Assembly (NCBI RefSeq): GCF_000967425.1
Contig: NZ_FO082820.1
Location: 3,421,501-3,485,500, forward strand
Source: Pseudorhizobium banfieldiae
Lineage (GTDB): Bacteria; Pseudomonadota; Alphaproteobacteria; Rhizobiales; Rhizobiaceae
Direction of reading: 5' to 3'
DNA: 64,000 nt
Shown here: positions 37,961 through 47,450 of the stretch, piece by piece
How the letters are laid out: each line of letters starts with the position of its first letter
How positions within the stretch are numbered: position 1 is the stretch's first letter
Translations under genes and position numbers: made by a program
Notes under the pieces: model-generated
What the model was told of the DNA's origin: nothing
The model's database searches: none
What the model saw: only the letters and a program-made list of their open reading frames with translations

Positions 37961-38343
37961 TCGATCAGTTTCAGCACCTTGTCGAAGACCCGCAGCACCT
38001 GCGGCAGCTCGTGGCCCCGCTTGAGGATCATCCCGTGCGCGTTCATGACAGAGTACTGGCCCTGCTTGGCCGCCAGCTTGGGGTTCTTCTCGATCCGGTA
38101 GAGCGGCATCTCGCCGGAACGCTTGAAGATCGAGAAGATCGCGCGGTCCTTCAAATGGTCGATGGCATAGTCCTTCCACTCGCCCTCGCCGACCATGCGT
38201 CCGTAGATCCGCAGGATGGCATCCAACTCTCGCCGGTGGAAGGTGACGGGGACGGGGTCTCGGCTCTGGCGGTATTCGGTCAGGCTGACGACGACGTCGT
38301 CTTCTTGGCTGCGGAGGCTCCGCAAATCCGGCTGATCCGTCAT
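37957..38343 (-). CDS. DUF2794 family protein
   Basis: A 128-residue protein found in alphaproteobacteria. The family core is visible as VTFHRRELDAILRIYGRMVGEGEWKDYAIDHLKDRAIFSIFKRSGEMPLYRIEKNPKLAAKQGQYSV. No catalytic motif is seen and the function is unknown. GGAG precedes the ATG at 38343. Convergent with the PAT-like gene, the two sharing a four-base overlap at the stops. Confidence 0.88.
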   Translation of the reverse strand: MTDQPDLRSLRSQEDDVVVSLTEYRQSRDPVPVTFHRRELDAILRIYGRMVGEGEWKDYAIDHLKDRAIFSIFKRSGEMPLYRIEKNPKLAAKQGQYSVMNAHGMILKRGHELPQVLRVFDKVLKLID

Positions 38344-38598
38344 CACGACTCCATGAATGATGTCAGTCGCATGACAGTTTGCCTCAGCGGGGGCAAAAAG
38401 CAATCGGCTACGCATCTTTTGACGAACAGCAGCGGGTTTTTAATCTTGCCGCATTTCGAACAAAACACTGCCGGATTCGCGGACAAAAGTCCGAGCGTTG
38501 GTTGGCTTTTCAGCCCCAATAGATCCGGCCCGGTTGCATTGACCCTTACCCCCAGCCCCCCAATGTCTCCGGGTCGGATCGCCTCCCAAGCATCGCTT

Positions 38599-39348
38599 CT
38601 AGTAGCGCTTGCGCCCTGCCATCAGGATCGTCGCCCCGAGGATGGAAGCTGGCTCCCCGCCGGAGCCTGAGCGTTGCAGCAGGATTGCGCACCCATCCTT
38701 CTTCCACTTGCCCATGAACTTGCCCGGCAGTGACAGCTTGAGCGGCTTTCCCTGCCACATCCCGACCGACTGCACATCGTAGACGCTGTGCCAGTATTCC
38801 ATGGTCTTGCCGGCATTCTCGCCCTTCGAGACCTCGACATCCTGCCGCTTGGTGAAATACGCGACGACTACTTCGGCCTCGCCCTGGCCCTCGCCGATCT
38901 CGATCTCGATCTCCTTGCCCCGCATGCGGGCGACAACCGGCACCGTCAGACCCTGGCCCTCGGCCTTTAGCCTGTCCACTGTGGCGTTGATCGTGCTGAG
39001 TTCCGTCCCCTTCACGTGATCCCGGCCATTGATCACCGCCTGAGGCGTGTAGACGCCGGTTCGGCCAAGCGATTCGGCATACCCATATTGCCGTTCGGTA
39101 TTGGCCTTGGAGCTGAGCGTGTCGGTCCAGCCAAGGTAGTTCCAGTAATCGACGTGGTAGGAGAGGGCGACGACATCGCCTTGATGTACCAGTTTCTTCA
39201 ACACGGCATCTGCCGGCGGGCAGGAGGAGCATCCCTGCGACGTGAACAGCTCGACCACACCTTTCGGCGTCTTGCCCTCTTCTGCCGAGGCTGCGGCGGC
39301 AGCCAGAACGCCGGCAAGGAATATCGCTCTGCGGACGATGGGCAGCAT
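38599..39348 (-). CDS. DUF1223 thioredoxin-fold periplasmic protein
   Basis: A 249-residue exported protein. A signal peptide (MLPIVRRAIFLAGVLAAAAASA) is followed by VVELFTSQGCSSCPPADAVLKKL, a thioredoxin-like C-x-x-C, then the DUF1223 block ALSYHVDYWNYLGWTDTLSS. The ATG at 39348 has AAGAGG ten bases upstream; a GTG at 39384 is a less likely start. The redox partner is unknown. Monocistronic. Confidence 0.88.
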   Translation of the reverse strand: MLPIVRRAIFLAGVLAAAAASAEEGKTPKGVVELFTSQGCSSCPPADAVLKKLVHQGDVVALSYHVDYWNYLGWTDTLSSKANTERQYGYAESLGRTGVYTPQAVINGRDHVKGTELSTINATVDRLKAEGQGLTVPVVARMRGKEIEIEIGEGQGEAEVVVAYFTKRQDVEVSKGENAGKTMEYWHSVYDVQSVGMWQGKPLKLSLPGKFMGKWKKDGCAILLQRSGSGGEPASILGATILMAGRKRY

Positions 39349-39502
39349 GAATGCAAACCTCTTGAACTGACATTTGTTAGCCACGGCTGACCGCGGGGAT
39401 CAAGAGGCTAACGGAAGAACTCGGGCCAAAGTAAACGGGCGGACGGCTCAAGAGGAAGTCACGATGGGGTGAGGAGCTTCCGAGTCTGCACCCGCGCAAC
39501 AG

Positions 39503-40240
39503 TCACATCAACTGGTGGAGCCCCTGCAGCAGGTAGACCCCTCCGACACCGGTAACGATCCAGCGGGTCCAGCTTCGGAAGGACAGGTCTGTCATCCGCT
39601 GCAGGACGATGTTGCCGGTCCGCGTCCCCAAGATGGCGATCGGTGCGGCCAGAAGGATCGCGAGCCAGTCTGATGCAGGCAGTGCGGCGGCAGCCTGCCA
39701 GTAGAAGACCACCTTCGTCGCATGCGAAACGAGCTGCATCGCCGCCTTGGTGGCAATGACCTTGCGGCGATCCATCATGGTGCGGATGAAAAAGATGTCG
39801 ATCGTCGGCCCGGAGACACCGACCCCCATGGCAAGAGCTCCGGCGACGAAGCCGCAGGCGAGGGCGTGAGACGGGCGGGAGGCATCCAGTTGCAGGCGCT
39901 GGACCGGCAGCCACACGAGAACCGGCATCAACCCGAGAACAATGGATACCACGACAAGGTTTGGCGTGTAGTTCACCACCGTCAGTAGAGCCGCCGCGAT
40001 CAGGAGGCCGAGACACAGGATCGCCAGGATCCGGTAATCGATATAATGCCGCGAAAACCAGGCGCGGGAGCCGTTGGCGACCATCTGGATGACGCCGTGC
40101 ACGGCGATCGCAGTGGCGACTGGCATCAGGAAAAGCAGGACCCAGAGAAGGATCAGTCCGCCGGCCATGCCGAACACGCCGGAAAGCAGCGATGTCAGGA
40201 AGACCGTCAGCGCCATGCCTGCAAGGATGGCTGGGCTCAA
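39503..40240 (-). CDS. TSUP-family (TauE/SafE) membrane transporter
   Basis: A 245-residue permease with about eight hydrophobic segments. LLSGVFGMAGGLILLWVLLFLMP is the repeat-1 motif and FVAGALAMGVGVSGPTIDIFFIRTMMDRRKVIATKAAMQLV the repeat-2 motif. The start is a TTG at 40240 with GGAG eight bases upstream. Family members move sulfite, sulfoacetate or other organic anions; this substrate is unknown. It lies downstream of acnA, after a terminator-like hairpin. Confidence 0.88.
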   Translation of the reverse strand: MSPAILAGMALTVFLTSLLSGVFGMAGGLILLWVLLFLMPVATAIAVHGVIQMVANGSRAWFSRHYIDYRILAILCLGLLIAAALLTVVNYTPNLVVVSIVLGLMPVLVWLPVQRLQLDASRPSHALACGFVAGALAMGVGVSGPTIDIFFIRTMMDRRKVIATKAAMQLVSHATKVVFYWQAAAALPASDWLAILLAAPIAILGTRTGNIVLQRMTDLSFRSWTRWIVTGVGGVYLLQGLHQLM

Positions 40241-40278
40241 GGATATGCTCCGGCGAATACGGCCCCAGGCCGCCGAAA

Positions 40279-40304
40279 CACCCGCCGGACAGGTCCGGCG
40301 GGTG
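40279..40304 (-). terminator. Stem-loop downstream of acnA
   Basis: A perfect 12-bp GC-rich stem (40279-40290 with 40293-40304, two-base apex), 12 bp past the acnA stop. On the minus strand only a short TTT follows, so it is a moderate terminator or a processing hairpin. Confidence 0.65.
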
Positions 40305-40315
40305 CAAGTTGGTTG

Positions 40316-43009
40316 TCAGGCAGCCAGATCGCGGAGAACGGTCTGCAGGATGCCGCCATTGTTCATGTAGGTGACCTCGTCGAGAGTATCGATGCGGCAG
40401 AGAATGTTCACTTCCTTCACCGAGCCGTCGCCGTAGGTAATCCTCGCCGTCTTCCATTCGCGCGGCTTGATCGGACCTTCCAGCCCCTCGATCGTCACCG
40501 TTTCGTCGCCCTTGAGGTTGAGGCTGGCCCAGCTGGTGCCTTCCTCAAGGACGAACGGAACGACGCCCATACCGACCAGGTTCGAGCGGTGGATACGCTC
40601 GAACGACTGCGCAATCACAGCCTTGACCCCGAGAAGATTGGTACCCTTCGCGGCCCAGTCACGGGACGAACCGTTGCCGTATTCGACGCCGGCGAAGATG
40701 ACGAGCGGGACACCTTCTTCCTTGTACTTCATGGCCGCGTCGTAGATCGACATCTCTTCCTTCGACGGATAGTGGATTGTGTAGCCACCTTCCTTGCCGT
40801 TCGGGCCGAGCATGTGGTTGCGAAGGCGGATGTTGGCGAAGGTGCCACGCATCATCACCTCATGGTTGCCGCGGCGCGTGCCGTACTGGTTGAAGTCGGC
40901 AACGCCAACGCCATGCTCCATGAGATAGGAACCTGCCGGCGAGGCCGCCTTGATCGAACCGGCCGGCGAGATGTGGTCGGTGGTGATCTTGTCGCCAAGG
41001 AGACCGAGGATACGGGCGCCCTTGATGTCCTTGAGGCCGGTGCCCGTCTTGCCCATGCCGACGAAGTAGGGCGGGTTCTGGACATAGGTGGAGTCGTCGT
41101 CCCAAGCGTAAGTCTGCCCCGGCGGCACCTGAACGGCCTGCCAGTTCTCGTCGCCCTTGAACACGTCCGCATACTTCGACTCGTAGAGTTCGCGCGTGAC
41201 GTACTTCAGGATGAACTCCTGGATCTCGTGCGAGGTCGGCCAGATGTCCTTCAGGTAGACAGGGTTGCCGTTCTGGTCTTCACCGATCGGCTCCTTCGTC
41301 AGGTCCTTTTGCACCGTGCCGGCCAAAGCATAGGCGACGACGAGCGGCGGCGAGGCCAGGTAGTTCGCCTGGACATCCGGCGAGATGCGGCCTTCGAAGT
41401 TGCGGTTGCCGGAAAGAACGCCCGATACGATCAGGCCCTTGTCGTTGATCGTCTTGGAGATCGGCGCCGGCAGCGGACCGGAATTGCCTATGCAGGTCGT
41501 GCAACCGAAGCCGACGAGGTTGAAGCCGAGCTTGTCCAGATCCGTCTGCAGACCGGACTTTGCAAGGTATTCTCCGACCACCTGCGATCCAGGCGCCAGC
41601 GAAGTCTTCACCCACGGCTTGGTCTTCAGGCCCTTGGCAACGGCATTACGGGCCAGCAGGCCTGCGGCAATGAGCACGCTGGGGTTGGACGTGTTGGTGC
41701 AGGACGTGATCGCAGCAATCGCGACGTCGCCATGGCCGAGATCGAAGTCCGCGCCCTCAACCGCATAGCGCGTGTCGAGCTGGCCCGGCTTCTTGTAGTC
41801 TGCCTCAAGGGCAGAGGCGAAGCCGGAGGCGATGTTCTCGAGCGCGATGCGGCCTTCCGGACGCTTCGGGCCGGCCATGGACGGCACGACGTCGCCGAGG
41901 TCCAGTTCAAGCGTATCGGTGAAGACGAGCTCGGAGCCATCGCCTTCGCGCCACATGCCCTGAGCCTTGGAATAAGCTTCCACCAGCGCGATCCGCTCGC
42001 GGGTACGGCCGGACATGGTAAGGTAGTTGATGGTTTCGCCGTCGACCGGGAAGAAGCCGCAGGTGGCGCCATATTCCGGGCCCATGTTGCCGATGGTCGC
42101 ACGGTCGGCGAGCGGCATGTTGTCCATGCCCGGTCCGAAGAACTCGACGAACTTCGAGACGACGCCCTTCTTGCGCAGCATCTGTACCACGGTCAGCACG
42201 AGGTCGGTCGCCGTGACGCCTTCCTTCAGCTTGCCGGTGAGCTTGAAGCCGATGACTTCCGGCAGGAGCATGGAGACCGGCTGGCCAAGCATTGCCGCCT
42301 CCGCCTCGATGCCGCCAACACCCCAGCCGAGAACGCCAAGGCCGTTGATCATGGTGGTGTGGCTGTCGGTGCCGACGCAAGTGTCCGGATAGGCAATCGT
42401 CTCGCCGTCCTCATCCTTCGTCCAGACGGTCTGGCCGAGATACTCGAGGTTGACCTGGTGACAGATACCGGTGCCTGGAGGGACCACGCGGAAGTTCTCG
42501 AACGCCTGCTGCCCCCATTTCAGGAAGCGGTAGCGTTCGCCATTGCGCTCGTACTCAAGTTCGACGTTGCGGGCGAAGGCGGTCGGCGTGCCGAACTCGT
42601 CGACGATGACGGAGTGGTCGATCACGAGGTCGACCGGGACCAGCGGGTTGATCTTTTCCGGGTCGCCGCCGAGCGAAACCATGGCGTCGCGCATCGCAGC
42701 GAGGTCAACCACGGCCGGCACACCGGTGAAGTCCTGCATTAGTACGCGAGCGGGACGATAGGCAATTTCGCTTTCCACCGTACCCTTGTTGTTGAGCCAT
42801 TCGGCGACGGCAAGGATATGCTCCTTGGTAACGGACCGTCCGTCCTCGTGGCGCAGCAGGTTTTCGAGCAGCACCTTCATCGAGAAGGGGAGCTTCGAAA
42901 CGCCGGGTAGACCGTTCGCTTCCGCCTTGGGCAGGCTGTAGTAGACATAGTCCTTGCCGCCCACGGTAAGGACGGAGCGACAATTGAAGCTGTCGAGAGA
43001 TTTAGCCAC
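40316..43009 (-). CDS. acnA: Aconitate hydratase A
   Basis: The TCA-cycle aconitase (citrate to isocitrate), which can also sense iron or oxidation through its cluster. The start at the GTG at 43009 ([18 protein letters not shown]) gives 897 residues, the normal size; a longer open frame begins with no family sequence. The [4Fe-4S] cysteines are in [11 protein letters not shown] and [43 protein letters not shown] and [14 protein letters not shown] are other signatures. It is divergent from ccmA, with a 265-bp regulatory space. Confidence 0.97.
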   Translation of the reverse strand: MAKSLDSFNCRSVLTVGGKDYVYYSLPKAEANGLPGVSKLPFSMKVLLENLLRHEDGRSVTKEHILAVAEWLNNKGTVESEIAYRPARVLMQDFTGVPAVVDLAAMRDAMVSLGGDPEKINPLVPVDLVIDHSVIVDEFGTPTAFARNVELEYERNGERYRFLKWGQQAFENFRVVPPGTGICHQVNLEYLGQTVWTKDEDGETIAYPDTCVGTDSHTTMINGLGVLGWGVGGIEAEAAMLGQPVSMLLPEVIGFKLTGKLKEGVTATDLVLTVVQMLRKKGVVSKFVEFFGPGMDNMPLADRATIGNMGPEYGATCGFFPVDGETINYLTMSGRTRERIALVEAYSKAQGMWREGDGSELVFTDTLELDLGDVVPSMAGPKRPEGRIALENIASGFASALEADYKKPGQLDTRYAVEGADFDLGHGDVAIAAITSCTNTSNPSVLIAAGLLARNAVAKGLKTKPWVKTSLAPGSQVVGEYLAKSGLQTDLDKLGFNLVGFGCTTCIGNSGPLPAPISKTINDKGLIVSGVLSGNRNFEGRISPDVQANYLASPPLVVAYALAGTVQKDLTKEPIGEDQNGNPVYLKDIWPTSHEIQEFILKYVTRELYESKYADVFKGDENWQAVQVPPGQTYAWDDDSTYVQNPPYFVGMGKTGTGLKDIKGARILGLLGDKITTDHISPAGSIKAASPAGSYLMEHGVGVADFNQYGTRRGNHEVMMRGTFANIRLRNHMLGPNGKEGGYTIHYPSKEEMSIYDAAMKYKEEGVPLVIFAGVEYGNGSSRDWAAKGTNLLGVKAVIAQSFERIHRSNLVGMGVVPFVLEEGTSWASLNLKGDETVTIEGLEGPIKPREWKTARITYGDGSVKEVNILCRIDTLDEVTYMNNGGILQTVLRDLAA

Positions 43010-43177
43010 GGACAATAACCCCGCTGATATGAGAGCCAACACGCGCGTGCGGACGCCTATGCACTTATGCACATCAGGATGCGGGTGCGACCATTTCCGC
43101 TGTCCGCACGAGAAGATTGAGGTCTTCAGGTTCGGCGCAAGATGATAATCACGCCGGCCGCTGGCGTGGTTGCGAAG

Positions 43178-43196
43178 CTTATAGATAATTTCTAAG
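43178..43196. promoter_or_regulatory. Irr-box-like palindrome between acnA and ccmA
   Basis: A 19-base A/T-rich imperfect palindrome (CTTA...TAAG, seven of nine position pairs complementary) resembling the iron control element bound by Irr in Rhizobiales. It sits between two iron/heme-dependent operons, where an Irr site would make sense. This is read by eye, without a matrix score. Confidence 0.35.
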
Positions 43197-43274
43197 AAGG
43201 GTTCCAGACCGCTTTGTGCTCATTGCATACAAAAATTCTGCTCAGGTAATTTGAATCCTAATGAAGGACCTGCC

Positions 43275-43922
43275 ATGCGGCTGACAGCCGAAAAGCTTGC
43301 GGCCCGGCGCGGGGAAGACCTGCTTTTTTCGGACATTTCCTTCGAACTCGGCGCAGGTGAAGGACTTATCCTCATCGGCAGGAACGGCTCCGGCAAGTCG
43401 ACGCTCCTGCGGGTAGTGGCGGGCCTGCTTCGCCCAGAGTTCGGTCAGGTCAGATGGTCCTCCTCCTCGACAGACGATGCGATTCGGGCCAGCGAAGCCT
43501 GCCACTATCTCGGCCATCGCAATGCAATGAAGGCGGAGCTGTCGGTGCAGGAGAACCTCGCCTTCTGGAAGGAATTCTGCGGGGATTTCGGCGGCGGCGA
43601 GGGCGTTTCGGTCGCCGAGGCCGCCGAACAGGTAGGCCTCGGCGGCATTGCTCATCTTCCCTTCGGCTATCTCTCCGCAGGACAGCAGCGCCGCATGGCC
43701 TTCGCCAAGCTTCTCGTCTCCTACCGCCCGGTCTGGATCCTCGACGAACCGACTGCCGCCCTTGACACCAGGGCGGAGGCGACCTTTGCCGATCTCATCC
43801 GCCAGCACCTGGCCCGTGGCGGCATTCTTCTCGCCGCAACCCACCAGCCGCTCGGTATCGAGGGGATGCAGGAACTGCGGATGACGGGGTTTGCCGGTGT
43901 GGCAGAGGAGTTCGCGGCATGA
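43275..43922 (+). CDS. ccmA: Cytochrome c biogenesis ATP-binding export protein CcmA
   Basis: A 215-residue ATPase of the system I heme-handling ABC transporter. Walker A GRNGSGKST, signature YLSAGQQRRMAFAKLL, Walker B VWILDEPTAALD. The ATG at 43275 has AAGGA upstream; a TTG eight codons earlier is unlikely. It overlaps ccmB (ATGA). CcmAB with CcmC and CcmD releases heme-loaded CcmE in the periplasm. Confidence 0.96.
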   Translation: MRLTAEKLAARRGEDLLFSDISFELGAGEGLILIGRNGSGKSTLLRVVAGLLRPEFGQVRWSSSSTDDAIRASEACHYLGHRNAMKAELSVQENLAFWKEFCGDFGGGEGVSVAEAAEQVGLGGIAHLPFGYLSAGQQRRMAFAKLLVSYRPVWILDEPTAALDTRAEATFADLIRQHLARGGILLAATHQPLGIEGMQELRMTGFAGVAEEFAA

Positions 43923-44578
43923 TGTCCCTGCTGCTCCGCGACCTGAAGCTGTCCGTGCGTGCCGGCGGCGGCGCCCTGATCGGCGTCCTCTTCTTCATGA
44001 CCGTCGTCGCGGTCATTCCGTTCGGGGTTGGCCCCGACCTCAACCTGCTCTCCCGCATCGGCCCGGCCATTGTCTGGATCGGGGCGCTCCTCGCGGCGCT
44101 GCTCGGGCTCGACCGCCTCTTCCAGACGGAGCGGGACGACGGCTCGCTCGACCTGATCCTGATGCAGGAGCACCCGCTGGTGCTCACCGTGCTGGTCAAG
44201 TGCCTCGCCCACTGGCTGGCCAACAGCCTGCCGCTGGTGATCGCCTCGCCGCTTCTCGGCCTGTTCATGAACATGAGTGAAGTCGCCATCGGCGCGGTCG
44301 CCGTGACTTTACTCGTCGGCACGCCTGCCCTCACCTTTATCGGCGCCGTGGGAGCCGCGGTCGCGGTAAGCCTGCCGAGGGGCGGTCTGCTGGTATCGAT
44401 CCTCGTTCTGCCGCTCGCCATACCGGTGCTGATCTTCGGCGTCAGTGCATCCTATGCGGCGGTCCAGGACCCTGCCCCGTTTATGCCGCCATTCCTGATA
44501 TTATTAGCGATCACGATGTTTTTCGCAGTTATCGGCCCGCTCGGTGCATCGCTTGCTTTGCGCAACGCGAGCGATTGA
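43919..44578 (+). CDS. ccmB: Heme exporter protein CcmB
   Basis: A 219-residue membrane protein with six hydrophobic segments. LLLRDLKLSVRAGGGALIGVLFFMTVVAVIPFGVGPD and LLGLDRLFQTERDDGSLDLILMQEHPL are the CcmB signatures, and LLVSILVLPLAIPVLIFGVSA lies near the C-terminus. It forms the membrane part of CcmAB. Its start overlaps the end of ccmA; 44 bp separate it from ccmC. Confidence 0.96.
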   Translation: MMSLLLRDLKLSVRAGGGALIGVLFFMTVVAVIPFGVGPDLNLLSRIGPAIVWIGALLAALLGLDRLFQTERDDGSLDLILMQEHPLVLTVLVKCLAHWLANSLPLVIASPLLGLFMNMSEVAIGAVAVTLLVGTPALTFIGAVGAAVAVSLPRGGLLVSILVLPLAIPVLIFGVSASYAAVQDPAPFMPPFLILLAITMFFAVIGPLGASLALRNASD

Positions 44579-44622
44579 CTAGGATCAAGCCCGAAAGCGC
44601 CGTTTCTGCCTAGAAAGAACCC

Positions 44623-45381
44623 ATGACCGAAAGCCTCGCCATCACAAAGTTCAGCGACCTCGCCAACCCGACCCGCTTCCTGAATTTGTCGGGGCGGATC
44701 CTGCCTTGGCTGGGCTGTCTGACCGCCGGCCTCTTCGCGGTCGGCCTCTATCTCAGCTTCACGACCGAAGGCGACTACCAGCAGGGCGAGACCGTGCGCA
44801 TCATGTACGTGCACGTCCCGGCAGCATGGCTGTCGATGATGTGCTACACGGTGATGGCGCTTTCGGCCATCGGCACGCTGGTCTGGCGTCATCCGCTTGC
44901 CGATGTCAGCCACAAGGCCGCCGCCCCGCTCGGCGCAGCCTTCACGCTGATCGCGCTCGCGACCGGATCGCTCTGGGGTAAGCCCATGTGGGGCACGTGG
45001 TGGGTCTGGGACGCGCGGCTGACTTCGGTCTTCGTGCTTTTCCTGATGTATCTCGGCCTGATTGCGCTGAACCGGGCGATGGACGACCCGTCGAAGGCCG
45101 CACGGGTCAGCGCCGTGCTCATTCTCGTCGGCTTCGTGAATATCCCGGTCATCAAGTTCTCGGTCGAGTGGTGGAACACGCTGCACCAGCCGGCGAGCGT
45201 CGTGCGGCTGGATGGCCCGACGATCGATCCGGAATTCCTGATCCCGCTGCTGGTGATGGCGTTCGCCTTTACCTTCCTCTTCTTCACGCTGCACCTCATG
45301 GCGATGCGAAACGAGATCTGGCGCCGCCGGATCACGGCGCAACGACGCATGGCGGCGCGCATGGCGAGCCGGGAGAGCTGA
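44623..45381 (+). CDS. ccmC: Heme ABC transporter permease / heme lyase subunit CcmC
   Basis: CcmC has 252 residues and six membrane segments and attaches heme to CcmE. The tryptophan-rich WWD domain is clear (WGKPMWGTWWVWDARLTSVFVLFLMYLG) and the heme-ligand histidines lie in IMYVHVPAAW before it and in the NTLHQPASVVR segment after it. It is followed one base after its stop by ccmD. Confidence 0.97.
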   Translation: MTESLAITKFSDLANPTRFLNLSGRILPWLGCLTAGLFAVGLYLSFTTEGDYQQGETVRIMYVHVPAAWLSMMCYTVMALSAIGTLVWRHPLADVSHKAAAPLGAAFTLIALATGSLWGKPMWGTWWVWDARLTSVFVLFLMYLGLIALNRAMDDPSKAARVSAVLILVGFVNIPVIKFSVEWWNTLHQPASVVRLDGPTIDPEFLIPLLVMAFAFTFLFFTLHLMAMRNEIWRRRITAQRRMAARMASRES

Positions 45382-45382
45382 G

Positions 45383-45556
45383 ATGGGCCACGATTTCTAC
45401 ATCGCAGTATCTTATGGCGTCTCGGGCTTGATCATCGCGCTCATGCTCGGTTGGATATGGCTGGACGGGCGTGCCCGACAGCGGGAGCTTGCGGAACTGG
45501 AAGCCTCCGGCATCCGGCGGCGCTCCTCTGCACCCGTCAAGGATGGCGCCGCATGA
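45383..45556 (+). CDS. ccmD: Heme exporter protein CcmD
   Basis: A 57-residue gene too short for usual cut-offs. The product starts MGHDFYIAVSYGVSGLIIAL, has one membrane segment (about residues 8-27) and a basic cytoplasmic tail (GRARQRELAELEASGIRRR), exactly the CcmD pattern. Its ATG is one base after the ccmC stop and its stop overlaps the ccmG start (ATGA). CcmD helps release of holo-CcmE from CcmABC. Confidence 0.95.
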   Translation: MGHDFYIAVSYGVSGLIIALMLGWIWLDGRARQRELAELEASGIRRRSSAPVKDGAA

Positions 45557-46155
45557 CCAGCGAGATCGACAAAGCACCCGCCCGCCGGCGCGGCATCGGC
45601 CGGTATCTCTTGGCGCTCATACCGCTGGCCGTCTTCGCGGGCTTTGCCCTCGTCGCGGGCAAGATGCTCTACGACCAGGACGTCAACGGCCGCGACATTT
45701 CCGCCATTCCCTCCGCGCTGATCGGCCAGAAGGCGCCATCACTGGCCCTGCCGGCTCTCGAAGGTTCGAACACGCCAGCGCTTACGGATGCGGCGATCGA
45801 CGGCAAGCTGACACTCGTTAACGTCTTCGCCTCCTGGTGTGTCCCCTGCCGGCAGGAGCATCCTTTCTTGAAGGAATTGGCGAAGGACGAACGGCTGACG
45901 GTGGTCGGCATCAACTACAAGGACCGCAACGACAACGCGCTGCGCTTCCTCGGCGAGCTCGGCAATCCCTATGATGCGATCGGCGTCGATCCGAACGGCA
46001 AGGCCGCCATCGACTGGGGTGTCTACGGCATTCCGGAAAGCTATCTTGTCGGGACGGACGGGACCATCCTCTACAAGAAGGTCGGTCCGTTTGACGAACG
46101 CAGCCTGACGCAGGAACTGCTGCCGGCCATCGAGAAAGCCGCCTCCGGAACCTGA
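45553..46155 (+). CDS. ccmG: Thiol:disulfide interchange protein CcmG/DsbE
   Basis: A membrane-tethered periplasmic thioredoxin of 200 residues that reduces apocytochrome c or CcmH. There is one N-terminal anchor (YLLALIPLAVFAGFALVAG), then GQKAPSLALPALEG and the redox site NVFASWCVPCRQEHPFLKEL, followed by GINYKDRNDNALRFL and YGIPESYLVG (the cis-Pro loop). The start is the ATG in ATGA with ccmD; a longer open frame upstream is ccmD read in another frame. Last gene of ccmABCDG. Confidence 0.96.
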   Translation: MTSEIDKAPARRRGIGRYLLALIPLAVFAGFALVAGKMLYDQDVNGRDISAIPSALIGQKAPSLALPALEGSNTPALTDAAIDGKLTLVNVFASWCVPCRQEHPFLKELAKDERLTVVGINYKDRNDNALRFLGELGNPYDAIGVDPNGKAAIDWGVYGIPESYLVGTDGTILYKKVGPFDERSLTQELLPAIEKAASGT

Positions 46156-46159
46156 AATG

Positions 46160-46753
46160 TCAGCCCAGCGCCGCCTGCCACTCGCGCACCGCATCGAGCG
46201 GCCAGAGCAGCATCAGCACGTTGAGAGTCAGGTTGTCGCGAATGATCCAGCCGGTCAGGAGTTCGAAGCCGATGGCAATCGCAACCGTTAGCCAGACTGG
46301 CAGACGCGAAGCGGCCAGGAAGCCGATCGTCATGAAGACGGTATCCATCGCCGAATTGAGGATGCTGTCGCCGCTGTAGCCGAGCGCCATGGTGGCGGTG
46401 CGGTAGCGGTCGATCACCATCGGCGTGTTTTCCAGCACCTCCCATGCCGCCTCGATCAGCACCGCGAACGAAAGCCGCGCCGTCAGCGGCGCCCGGCGGA
46501 ACAGCAGCCAAGCGAGGCCGTAGAACAGGAAGCCGTGTATGATGTGGGACGGCGTGTACCAGTCCGACAGGTGCTGGGAATTGCCGCTAGAGTTCACCCC
46601 GCCTTCCCAGAGCTTGACGTAGCCGCACTCGCAAATCGGGATGCGGCCCATGGCGTAGAGAACCACGAGCTGAAGCACGAAGAGCGTGACGGCCACCAGC
46701 AACCACCGCCGCGACCACGGTGACCACGACGATGGAGTAGCGGCCACGCTCAC
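46160..46753 (-). CDS. DUF2585 (UPF0314) membrane protein
   Basis: A 197-residue membrane protein with about five hydrophobic segments. [47 protein letters not shown] is the family signature, with paired cysteines, and [21 protein letters not shown] is conserved. The start is a GTG at 46753 overlapping the yciB stop (GTGA); the open frame upstream is yciB in another frame. Function unknown. Last gene of the dapF operon. Confidence 0.9.
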   Translation of the reverse strand: MSVAATPSSWSPWSRRWLLVAVTLFVLQLVVLYAMGRIPICECGYVKLWEGGVNSSGNSQHLSDWYTPSHIIHGFLFYGLAWLLFRRAPLTARLSFAVLIEAAWEVLENTPMVIDRYRTATMALGYSGDSILNSAMDTVFMTIGFLAASRLPVWLTVAIAIGFELLTGWIIRDNLTLNVLMLLWPLDAVREWQAALG

Positions 46754-47397
46754 TTCTCGGCTTCCGCGACGGCGTCGGGGATGGTGTGGCGCATGATCAG
46801 CGGCAGCTGCGCGAAGGTGAAGGCGAGCGTGATCGGCATGGTGCCCCAGACCTTGAAGTTGACCCAGAAGTCGTCGGAGAAGTTGCGCCAGACGACTTCG
46901 TTGAGCACTGCGAGGAAAAGGAAGAAGATCCCCCAGCGGAGGGTCAGCTTCTTCCAGCCCATCTCGTCGAGATTGAAGGCAGCGTTGAAGACGTAGCCGA
47001 GCAGTGCCTTGCCGAACAGCAGCCCCCCGAGCAGGACGACGCCGAAGAGCGTGTTTACGATCGTCGGCTTCATCTTGATGAAGGTCTCGTCCTGCAGCCA
47101 GATGGACAGCGAGCCGAAGACCATGACGACGACACCGGAAACGAAGGGCATGACCGGCAGGTGCTTGAAGACGATCTTCGAGACGATAAGCGAGATGACC
47201 GTCGCGACCATGAAGAGCGCGGTCGCAATCAGGAGCGGACCGCCGACGACGTCCAAGGCCGGGAAGGTTTCCGCCAGCCATTCGCCGCGAATGTTGCCGA
47301 AGAAGAAGACCAAGAGCGGTCCAATCTCGAGCGCGAACTTCAGCATCGGATGATGCTTTTCTTCCGGTGTGGCCTTGGTATCGCTTTCGATCTGCAT
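46750..47397 (-). CDS. yciB: Inner membrane protein YciB / septation protein A homologue
   Basis: A five-segment membrane protein of the IspZ/YciB family. The core begins [25 protein letters not shown] and includes [31 protein letters not shown] and [17 protein letters not shown]. YciB affects envelope synthesis and division. I place the start at 47397 (215 residues); an ATG at 47451 would overlap the ftsY stop (TGATG) and add 18 residues with no family sequence. Both are possible. Confidence 0.92.
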   Translation of the reverse strand: MQIESDTKATPEEKHHPMLKFALEIGPLLVFFFGNIRGEWLAETFPALDVVGGPLLIATALFMVATVISLIVSKIVFKHLPVMPFVSGVVVMVFGSLSIWLQDETFIKMKPTIVNTLFGVVLLGGLLFGKALLGYVFNAAFNLDEMGWKKLTLRWGIFFLFLAVLNEVVWRNFSDDFWVNFKVWGTMPITLAFTFAQLPLIMRHTIPDAVAEAEK

Positions 47398-47450
47398 CGA
47401 TTCAACTTCTGCTGATGGGTTCTGCGGCTGGAAACGCTGTTTCTGTGGCA

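Noticed and set aside
40046..42742. 898-residue plus-strand open frame
   Set aside because: Antisense to acnA; no recognisable domain.
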